DNA of 64,000 nucleotides from Ciona intestinalis (Eukaryota > Chordata > Ascidiacea > Phlebobranchia > Cionidae): positions 1,912,113-1,976,112 of the forward strand of contig NC_020167.2 in NCBI RefSeq assembly GCF_000224145.3, read 5' to 3'. How positions within the stretch are numbered: position 1 is the stretch's first letter; each line of letters begins with the position of its first letter. Of this stretch, positions 20,090 through 32,000 are shown piece after piece. The translations under genes were made by a program, and so were the position numbers. A model generated the notes under the pieces. That model did not search any database. It had not been told where the DNA came from and was given only the letters and a program-made list of their open reading frames with translations.

Positions 20090-23000
20090 GTATGTTACAA
20101 GCTACCTTACTGTTTTATGCAGGTGAACCCAACGTAGAGTAGTTGTATATATGTTCAGAGCTCGCCATGTGTTTGCAGACGCGCACCAATTTGCCAAAGT
20201 GTATTATGGTGACGACAAACCAATTAATTAAACGCATTCTTTACAGACTTTGAATTCTAGGTACAGGGTTAATGTAAACACTGGTTCATTAAGTCGATTA
20301 TATATGGTATCTGGCAATACTAAGTTTTTTAACTACAACTGCAGTTTAAAATTTAATCAGGAATAACCACCTATAAATTTAACTACAACTGCAGTTTAAA
20401 ATTTAATCAGGAATAAAAGAGATATAGTAGGTTGGGGAAAGATGGGACACTTTTGGCACATAATATACAAACATCCTGACCGTGTTTTAAACAATTAACA
20501 ACGGTCTTTGAGAGTCGTGAGGATACGGTTTTATAATTCTTTGAATGTTTTTGTTTATTACCAAATGAGACGAAAAATTAGAATGAAAAAGTGCCCCATC
20601 TGCCCCACCCTACTATATTAAACGGTATATGCGACATCTTTAAAACTATAAACGTATATACGGATTAGTTAATGAAGCTTAGTAAAATCTAATAATAGTA
20701 AATATTGTAACCTTACATGCGCTGTCGGTTTGAATGAAAAAACGGAACATGTGAGACTGAGACCCAACCTATTTCCTGCGTTAACAAAACCACTTTCTCT
20801 CCCAACAAACTCACCAACCACAGTTTCCTGCCCAACCCTTCGTGGACATCGCCCTGATTAAGTTCAAACAAATTGTATTTTGGGTTGAGATCAGTTAATT
20901 AAGAAGCCCGTGCAGCTTAAGCGAAATCGGCTCCGCTGCTGGCTGACTGCCGGATTAGTGCGCGCCAGGAATTAATGAACGTCTGACGTACTTATCCCGC
21001 TTAAATGTCGCAATCAAATGTATTCTTATGGTTGAGAAATACCCTCGTGTGTATATTTGGGTATTTCCAGTAGTGCTATGCTTCCGTTTAAAATTTGCAG
21101 TTGATTTTAATTTAGGTTTAAATCAGTTGTTTAAGATGTATAGTAGGGTGATGGAAGACGGGACAACTTTAACAGAAATAGAATCAAACCCAAATCTCTC
21201 CCACCCTACTATATAGAATCATGGAGAGCACAGTAAAAATGTCAAAATGCGAAATTTACTTTGTTAGCTTTGCTCTGTTGGTGAGTTCGTTGGTCACTTT
21301 ATATTTATTACCGCGTAAAGTTAATCCAACCGATTGAGTGCCTGCCATTTAGCGGTTGTGCTTACGCAATAAAATGCGTTCCAATAAGCAAGCGCAATAT
21401 GTCGGTGGTCATAAACCGGGCAATTAAATAAAGTTAATAATTAATGGATAGTGGTGGACAGTAGGAGAGAAGCGACCGGAGGTCACGGGAATAATTCGTG
21501 CTCTCCACAGGGTGTAGGTCCGATGAAGGGACATTGTTGGAAAAGAATGACCAGCGCCATAAACCTTTATGAGTTCAAACTTTATACATCATTTAACCCT
21601 CGTTATTCGCATTGTTACATAACTTGGCTAAAAATACTTCGCCCAGTGTATTTAGCAAGTCCAGTGGAATGCCTTACAATATCACATACCGTGCCTGTAT
21701 AGCGTTTGATTCTCTATGTAAAACGTTTTGCCTTATGAAGCAGCATGACCATTTCGACTGCACCACACAAGCACGTTTAGATTTGGTTCAAAATTAGACA
21801 CAACATTTTCTGGTTTCTTGGTACACCTTTTTTATGTATTGACATTTCACGATATGGCTTTTTAACCTTGAAATCGTGTACTAAACACTCCAATAAACAT
21901 GCGTATACTGTATTATGTTATTTTGGTTTATAGTAAATTTAAAGAAGTATTATTTTTAGAGACCAACCTCTCTTCTATACAACCGAGATACAATGAAAAT
22001 GCGCACCGACCGATTCGCTTTCTTAAAGGAACTTTCCGAATCTGACCTCACGCCAGCTATCTCGGAGAATTGCTCGATTGCTGATATTTTCTCGGAGGCA
22101 ACGGAACACGCTTTGGAAAGTACCCCGTCGTTAAACCGGCAAGATTCCTTCGCAAAACCGCTAAAAATGAAACCGGAGAAGTACCAGGCTATGGTGAAAA
22201 GTACGTTGCCTGCCTTTTACGGTACCACGGAAGAGGACAGTGCTCCAGTAGTAAAAAAGCTTCAGCTTTATCACCGAGTACTGAAACACGCGGAACCCCG
22301 TCCTTAACTCGGCATTACAATGACCCCTATGACGCCACCTCTAACAAGAGTTATTCCCTGCCGGCCAACTGCAAACTCGATTATGCATTCTTCGAGGCCG
22401 AGGCCAACGGTTCGGACTCCGGCTCTGTCGGAACCCCCACCTCAAGTTACGTCACGGCGGTCGGTGACCTCCTTGCGGCCGAAGAGGCGAAAGCGAAACG
22501 CCACTCTGCGGTTTCGCGTGAAAGTGCAGCATCTAGCGGGACAGTTATCGCCAGCGATGAAGAACCGATTTACTCCGACGAGGACGAGGCGACGTTCTAC
22601 GAAGCGAGACGACGGCTGAGCGAAGACTTGTCATCGGGAATGCATGACTCGTCGTCCGAGGATGCTGCAGCAACTCGTCACCTCCGTTCAGTGATACGTT
22701 CACGGTCATTGGACCGTAATCAGCCGGCAGCCACGGTAAAGGTGGGTCTCACGTTTCTTTGTTTGTTTTCCGATAGTTAGCATTTCCCACCTCGCTAAAT
22801 TTCGAGAGTAAGTAAACACTGTGCATTCATAAAACAAGTTTTCACCAGCAGCAGCATAATACCGAAACGACATTGCGATCATAATAACCACCATTCAAAT
22901 CCGTAGCGTCGACATCGAGATCATAACATGGGGCTGCAAATTGTTTGTCCGGAAGCTCAGCAGCAGGACAAAACGTAAACAAACGTCTTTGGCCTCCGAT

Positions 23001-26000
23001 AGTCCATAAACCCTTTTGTAAACACAATAAGAGCCATCAGGGGTGCTCTTATAAGTTGCTCTAAGCTCTGCGCAGCGTACGGAATGTAATTTAAACGAAA
23101 ATTGCTGGCTTGGTTTCGCCTATAAATATTTCATGCCCGCTTAACTGCGGTTGCAGCGCGCATCTCGGCCCGTGCATAGGTTAAGTACGGGTGAGATTTA
23201 TGAATAAGATTTCTTTCTTCACGGTTGTAATGATAAGTGAGACGTATAAGCAGCGCTAGTAGAACTCTGAATGAAAGCATCCAATCCATTCTTCAAGTAA
23301 AGTGGTGTTGTTGTTCATAACTGTGTATGATGAATGATCATGGCTCTGCACCATCATTTTTCCCTTACACATACTATGACACACAACTAATTTTTCATCA
23401 TCCTATCAACAATAAATACTTGCACAATCGACCACACGCAGTCGTACAAACTTTTGTCGATAACTTTCGGATTATACCATCCGCTTTAATCGCATACTGG
23501 ATGCGCTGACGCACGAACATTATTACATCTACAATAACATTTAAAACCGCCTGACGTCAGTGCGGATTGCGCATTGTGAATGCATAGTTTCAATTGATGT
23601 TAAAATTCGTATCAAAATAACTCATTTGACCAAATTAGGATTTCATTGTTAAGATTCGTAAATTGCTCTTTTTGTAGTAGAAACCCATACGGCTACTCTT
23701 AAAATAATTATTGTTTTGTAATGTAACTTTGGTTCCGATACCTATTCTCCATAAAGGAGAATATCCCCACAGTCGAAATACCATTCGTGTCTTATTCATG
23801 ATCATTCGTGTCTTATTCATGATCATACCACGAATTTCGCATGAAGGTGTAATCGTATCAGAAAGCGAGGCTTGCCCACGCAAATGAGTTTCCACGCTAT
23901 CCATCAGAATTAGTGGCACGGGTGGACGTTTATACTTCGGAACGCTCTGTTAAGCAAGTGGAATTCAACTTATGCGCGCCTTACAACCTATCCTAGCATG
24001 TGACTGTGTCGGTTGGACAGTTCAAAAATGATAGACTGAATAAAAATATCTGTGAAACTATTTTTGCTTGTTTCAAGTTTGGACACTTATTCTACCAGGT
24101 TTTTGTTGCCTGTTGTGATGTAGTAGTGCCACATCCGCCTTGGCCCAATTTAGCTATCGATTATTGCTTGTTGCCAACACTCCAATCTACTTAACGTGCG
24201 CATCGAGTCAATTGAAACTGTCGCTTATTAGAGACGACGCGTCATATCTACGAAGAACAGTGTCATGTGCTTTCCCACAAATGGACATCATCCCACTCAC
24301 ACACACGGCCCGTTAACCGCCGGAGAAAAATAGCGCTTGCTCGTGAAAATCTCTTTTCCGTGCTGATTCGTAATTGTTTTAATTGTTTGTTTTACTCCGA
24401 ATGACAATGGAGTCGCGGTGTGGTTTTGTGACTGCGAGAAGCGGCCATGTAGGCTTATGCTGGTATATGTGTCCCTTTGACAAAGGCTTCAGTTCCTTAT
24501 AGCTTTGAATCATGTATATGTATATGAACACGTCGAGAGCCTGAATGAGCTGCGTCAATCGGGCTGCGTAATAAAAAAGTCAATCGAGNNNNNNNNNNNN
24601 NNNNNNNNNNNNNNNNNNNNNNNNNNNNNNNNNNNNNNATGAATGGAAAGGAGTATACAAAATACCCACGCCTTGGGAATTTTAAAGCTTTGGATCTTAA
24701 GTTATTTCAGCTGCCAAACAGTAGAAGTCAATCGTACTTAAACGTTCAATGTAGTTTATAACGTAAAGTCTGATGCATTTAAAACAGATTTGATATTTAG
24801 TAGCATGATTCAGACCCATAGATAATAACACACAGGATTTCAAATACTAGCTGCTGCATCTTGTACGTGTGAGCTTTAGGTTTGCCGCCGGGTAAATAAC
24901 ACGATGATAAGTAGACCAAATTTCTTAACACGTTTCTCGCATTTTAAGCCTCGTAGATCGTATCTGTGTAAAATATGTGAACGTCTGTAAAATAAAATGA
25001 AAGCTGTATAGAGTGCATATAGCTGGAAGTTGTACAAACCCAACACACATTCAAGCAAGCTACTCCATTACCGGATTAAGTTAGCTTAATGCTGTGGAAG
25101 CATACGACCTTCGGTGGGCTTGTCTATAGGGCGTGGTAATACAACATTAGGTAAATATTTCAGAGTGCATGAAAATTGATTCCATTATATCGGGCTTGAT
25201 ATTTATTGTTGTGATACACCTGTATTCCTCTGTATACAGTGGTTATCACGCACGGTGTACAAAAGTTGGTTTTTTAAAATACTTGGCACGTATATATGTT
25301 ATAATATCGTCATTGGTGCGTAGTACTGTGGGGTAAGATGGGACACCTTGAAAACAAATTATTTAAATATCCTATTCGTATTTTAAACAATTAACAATGG
25401 TCTATGCGAATTAGGAAGATATAGTTTAATAATTATTTGAATGTTCTTTGTTTACTACCAAATGGAACGAGAAAGAAAGAATGAAAAAAATGTTTTTCAT
25501 CTTCTCCTACACTACTATATACATATATATATATAACTTAAAGAAAGACACTTACTGAATCCATTATAAACTATCAATGCTTTTAATCTTGTCTTGATCA
25601 CAGCTTCGGAAGTTCGTGAATCAATATAACATCATTATACTCCAACTCGGTCACGTTTTTAAGGCTTCAATTTTCTCACAGCTTCACCGACCTACTCTAC
25701 AAGCACCGGTATCCTTCATCTGCTGTAACCCAGCTCGTGCCGTAATGGCCACGGACAACGTGATAAAAGCACCGATGATTACCATAACTCATGACCCAAC
25801 GTGCATTCGTATTGCTGACGGCATTGGGCCGCGTTACGAACACCTGACGTCACCATCATCCTACAGCAGATCATCTTCTTCCGCATCTATCTTAAGCAAG
25901 CACTCGCACCTCGTAAGTTCATTCGTTTATTTTATATTTTGGATGCGTGGTTTAATATAATGTAATAGGTCGGGAGAAGGGGGGACATCTTTAGCACATA

Positions 26001-29000
26001 ATATCCAAATACCCTGATCCTGTTTTAAAAATTTACCAACGGTCTAAGGGAGTCGTGAGTAAACGGTTACCTAATTATTTTAATGTATTTGTTTGCTGTC
26101 GAATGAGACGAGAAAATAGAATGAAAAGGTGTTCTTTTCCCTCACCCTACTATAGAGTAGGGTACCTATAGTAGGATATTGTAAGAATAGGAACATCCTT
26201 TCCCACTTTAAAGTAAACAAAGNNNNNNNNNNNNNNNNNNNNNNNNNNNNNNNNNNNNNNNNNNNNNNNNNNAACAAGACATTCAAATAATTAAATAACT
26301 ATATACCCACGACTCTTAATAAGCATTGCTGATTGTTAAAAGCATAATTAGGAAATATGGTATGTATGTGCCATCGTTCGGAATTCCATCTTACCAATAG
26401 TACCATAATTTATATAGGATTTGGTGTGCATTCCTGTAAATTAGTGATAGTATAGCTTTACATTGATAAAAAAATATGAATTTTTTAAGTATAAAGAACC
26501 ACATTGAGCTATAAAATATTTCAAATATAATTTTGAGTAAGAACATATTGCCCACGTCACATGTGCTGTAACGCCTGTCGTTTTCCCACCAAGAAAACAA
26601 ACAAATTCATTTATATCTCCACAAACAACATTAATGTTATTATTATCTATTAGGAGAACACAACCTTAACCTATATGAACTTAATCCTAATGGCTATACA
26701 TTCTATTTTTCACTATGCTGCGACTGCTCATAACCGTACTATAACGTTTGGTATTTTTTTCATTTACCGCTGGAAACAAAGTACTATATAGTAGGGTGGG
26801 GAAAAATGGGACACCTTTGCTTTGACACCTAATAGCAAAACATCCTGATCATGTTTTAAACAATTAACAACAGTCCTTGGGAGTCGTAAGAATATGGTTT
26901 TATAATTCTTTAAAAGTTTTTTGTTTACTACCAAATTGGTCGGGAAAATAGAATGAAAAGGTGTCTCATCTTCCTCCACCCTACTATGTGTGTATTAAAA
27001 AAATTGTTGTAGCGAATGCTTTTCGTATTATAGTGTGCTAGGGTTAGGTAGATACAGTTAGCACACATTATCCTATCTCTTCTAAAACACGGTTATATCA
27101 TTCTGTGTTTTTACTTATTAATCGATAGAGTGTAAAAACATAAGATAATTTTACCTCAACCTACCAAACAATGTATGGCCATTGGAAGCGACATATTGGA
27201 ATGAAAACATGGACCGTTTTATATCGTACCCTATATAGTCAATGTAACTTGACATGTAACATCATGTTATAGACCGAGGATTCGGAGCCATCAGCCTGCA
27301 GCTCAAGAAGTTCCTCTGTCCCATCTTCCCCCGCATCCTCACCCAGACTTCCTCATTCAAGCAAAACTCGATTCAGAGTAAGTTTATTCATTAAAACTTG
27401 AAAATCTAAAACAACGTGCATTTCTTGTTTTAACTTTGTTTTAATGTAGCGATAAATTTTACGCGTCCTCACATATTTACCAAATTTTCAGCGTTTTAAT
27501 ATTTAAATTGTGAACTTTCGGATAACTTTTTAAGCAATATTTACCTGTTTTTTTTACGTGAAATCGGATAAAAATAGAAAGTGCATACAGAGGTCAAAAG
27601 AATGTTTACGTTTATCGATAAATTAAAGTATATCCGACTCCGTTTATGAGATTTGAGTTTCTAAAATTACCAGTGCTTTCCAGTAATGGCGTTTTTTATC
27701 TCATAATTTGGTGACAATGGCGCAATAATATGTTTTAACCTTTTCTGTGAATTCCCCGCGCACTATTCTCTTTCATGGATTAGAATCTGATGACATATTA
27801 GATGTATACGTCATAAAAATAAAGATTTACGACACCACAGTTTTCTGTTTGTCCGATATTTTGCCGGCGCCGTGAATTTTAAACGCATTGCGCTGTTTGT
27901 TTGACGCGGGATAATTTATCGAAGTCGGAACGCAAGAAAAATGTCGTTACCACTATCAGTTAACTATATATATAGCTGGTAGCGCATTGTAGTTGAGTTA
28001 CATGTGACGTACATGAATTAATGCATGATATGGCTAATGTTCGAAGTGTGGTACACCGTTGTTTACGAAACAGTGTAAGATAAATGCTTCAACCCTTTTA
28101 CAGTAGTTTGATGTGCCGATGGCTGGCACTTGAAAACAGCTTCATCAGCTTTAATCGCGGGACACAATCTAACCGCACGTTGGCGATAGTGCGACTCAGA
28201 CAATTCGGCCCTTTGGATCGATTTTATTGGGCCTATGTTATGTAAGAGACATCGAGAGTAGAATGATTGCCGCTTTTTCAGTTTTCGTCCAACCGCTCAT
28301 TCTGTCGAAAAAAGTTTTTTGACCAAAAATTTTAAACTGTTGTAAAAAGAGCAAAACCACGACTTACACTGTTCGTTTTGTTGGTTTAACCCGATTACCC
28401 GTTTGAGTTATGCGTTTTATTCCGCCAACTAGCTGCCTGCTTGTTACCCAGTGTAAGTGCTGGCAGCGTACGGGTGGTTAAGTGCGGGGAATTTAAATCC
28501 GTGCTCGCCTCGTCATTCCTCGTTGCTATATTTAGATACTTACCTATACGCCCGCAGGCCGCCCCCAATCAAGTGAATACGGAAATACCACACATGATAG
28601 TCATCGTTCGTACACTGTATATATTCCGCTGCTGCTTTTCCGCCATATAAACGAAAGTCGTGGTTCAACCGGAGTTTCTGGTGGCTAGGTCCGCTTGGAA
28701 ACTTGCTGGACCCGAAAAATCGGTGTCAGTCGACCACGCGCAGATCGAAATCAGGGGGAAATGACCTCAACGCTAAAGCATGAACATAATCACCAGCAAC
28801 AACGTAGTCGTGCGAGTATGCGTGCGCGCACATACCTACACACCGATTTGAAAAGGCGTTTATAAAACCTTTTTTTATTTGACCATACTTGATTTATATT
28901 CCAGACAGCCAATTCATCTTAATGAATATGACCTGCCACTTAGCTTGGCATATAAACAAAATCGATTTATTTATTAAATCTCACTAATGGGTAGTCTTCT

Positions 29001-32000
29001 ACCGGAATTAACTTTTGAAAAAAATCAGATTTCTAATATTTTATTATTTATTTCTTTAGACGCAACGAGAAAAAGAAACGAAATTTGCTGGTGAGTAAAA
29101 AAATCATTTATTTTTAAATATATAAACGCCTATTACTATAAGGTTGTCAGGTCACTATCATGTCTGTAACAGGTAAAAGCCTATGTAATACTGTGGGGTG
29201 AGATGGATACCGTTAACACACAATATTATATTTGCTAATCCTGTTTTTAACAATTTACAACGCTCGTAGTCGTGCGAGACGAATATATAAACATACAATA
29301 TGGGGGAAATTGGGACACCTTTTCGCGCTATTTTGACGTCACATATAATAGTAAACAAAGACATTCCATAGAATTATAAAATCGTATCCTCACGGCTCCC
29401 ATAAACCGTTGTTAATTGTTTAAAACATGATCAAGATATTCAGATATTATGCCCCAAAGGTGTGCCATCCTACCCTACAGAACTATACGTTAACATCCTT
29501 TGTTTAGTTCCAAATGATCTTACCCCAACTATGGCCTACTTAATAAAATATATATATTGTTAAGACATATACCCCAACCTATGTAATGGTCAGTGGAAGT
29601 GACCTAATAGTTGTGTAACGGTGGCCGGGTGACGCTTCCCGGTAAAATAACATTAGTTTCTCCTTTTATATCTCGGTTTTTCCATTCCGCAACACATACC
29701 CCGCATGCCCGTATTAATTTTAACTTATATTAATATGTGTAAATATACGTACAATGTTATCGTGACGCATCGCTATGAACACGCGCAACAAATCACCGAA
29801 ACCTCAAATTTCTGTGGAACTCTTACCGCATGGTGTCTCGCAAGTTAAGAGAAATTCAATGAATAAAATGGTTAAAAAATATAGCGAAGAATTTAAACTG
29901 TATACCATACAGTTAAGAAGTCAGCGGATTCTTTTTTAACCTGAAATTGGAATCGAGAGTCTCTATGTTATATTCCTGTTTGAAATGATTATATGACGTA
30001 TACATCAAGTGTGTGTTCGTATTTCATTAAAGGTCTCTTATTAAACGAAAGTTTTTGTAGACTCGGTGCATTTTGTATTCTACTATTCGTACCTAAGCGT
30101 TGGACAGAATAGCTTGTAGCTGTAGCACATGGTCGTTCTCTTACAGACTCGCAGATAAATATTTTCAATATTCACCTTTCAACCCCTTATAGTTCGAAAT
30201 GTGAGCAACACGTCTTTCCGCGAACCAAGTTTTACTGAGACACGACGCATGTAATATATGCCTCGTCTCCACTGGCCACGGATGGCATTCAACGAATTCA
30301 ATAAAGTTCGATCTAATCGAGCGAAATGCACTTTCGGGCGCTCGCACTTGTCGCATCGGCGTTCGATAAATATTAGAAACGGGACGAACCTAGCGCTGTA
30401 TCCGTATACCTATAGAGAGCAGATTTGTGCTTACGTGCTGCAAAGCAAGAGAAGAGTTGCGGTTACTCGGTTTATCCAATGGGGATTCGATTGGTACTGT
30501 GTGCAATTATATTAGAAATGAAAAGTATTTTATCTTAAACCTACTTCGGGGTAGATTTTCTTGAGCAATGTACTCACATTACCTGTCGAGGGCTGTAGTC
30601 GAGAGAGACGTCATAGCATTAGGTAGTGCGTGTAAATTACCTGGAATCAGGCAAGGAAATGCATAATCAATATGATGCAATCTAGAAATGGCACCATCTG
30701 TCTGGTAAATGAGTTTTCAATGGAAAATGCCGAACGAAACGATAATGTGTAACATCATCAGCAAGTTCAGCGTTTTGGTGCGCTTGCACTTTGTCTATTC
30801 TTACGTGCAAGTCACTGCAGCTGCTGAATGCGGTTGTCTCGAGAACGCACCCGATATTAATGTAAGCGGCGTTAACAGGCTCACTGCAAATGAGTTTAAA
30901 TTAGTCAACACAGTTTAGCGCGTTATTCCGCAGTGATAGCGCATTGTATTTGCTACTGCTTCGTACTCATTTCCTTAGCAACAGGGCCGGAAGCAGCTTA
31001 GTTTGATGCAGGCGCGCCCGAACAGTATATGGTGCTTGTATATAGACGCCAGCAGCTTACCGTTCAGGCCTAGCTTTAGTTTTGTTGTTAGGCTGTTGGT
31101 CAGCAGCGCTGTTTGTTTGCCTTCGCGTTAATGTTTGAGGACAAATCGGCGCTACTGGAAAGCTTTTGTTGTGGTCAGTTGGTTTAGGCTTTCCATTAAA
31201 CCTTATTGTTGTTAAAGTCCAAGTGGGAAGGACAGGGATCGATTGTGTGTCTGGTTATAATGGCGTCTTTCCACAGCGAACATATGCGCACAGGAGGTCT
31301 TATAATTAAGCTTAATTGAGCTTTTGTTCCTGTTGACTATAGCTCGTTAGCTTAGGTATTGATCGGAAGACCAGGTTATTGCTGATTTAGACGTTTGGAT
31401 TTTAGTGATCGCCGTTTTTATTTGCCAGTAACCGCGCATAAGCCAATGTTTGATTATTCGTGTTGGGATTATGTTTTAATATGTTTGACATGATGTTACG
31501 GTCGATATTTCATTTTGTTTTACCAACAGCACTCTCTTCATACCACTGTGTTGAAGTATAAATGTGACCGTTTAGAAACCATGCTGTAAAATTGTGGCCG
31601 AGAATCAAGACAGAAATCAACATAATTTCTAATATTTCAAGAAATCAACTGTCGAGAAAATGCCAGGAACTACTTTAACAAAAAGTTCAAGTGTGTCTCC
31701 CAGGTCGTCTCGTAAATATATTAAAAGGCAAGCTTCTCTTCGTCTTCCCACAAAGAAGAATGACCGGAACTATCAAGATGCAGTACCTCTTCCGATTTCT
31801 GGCTCTACATCAAACTCTTCTAACAGTGTTACTCTACGTAAAAACAGCTTCAGAAATGAAAAACGACCCCTCTCGTGTGACTTGACTAAGATGGGGTCTA
31901 TTGAAGGCGCTCTTCTGCCAGATCTTCTCAAGTCGACCCTGCTCCCATCCAGTTTAGGAGATATTTCAACTATGACTACGAAAGAGCAGAAGAGATCTCC

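Larger units (their letters stand above)
22742..25681 (+). other. Intron of the DLC-type gene
   Basis: About 2.9 kb with one gap, one tandem duplication and one MITE copy. The exons on each side join in phase without anything between them, and I see no further exon. Confidence 0.55.

Noticed and set aside
22320..22619. 99-codon frame inside the pre-SAM exon
   Set aside because: It is the third frame of a region that is clearly coding in the frame continuing to the 22741 donor.
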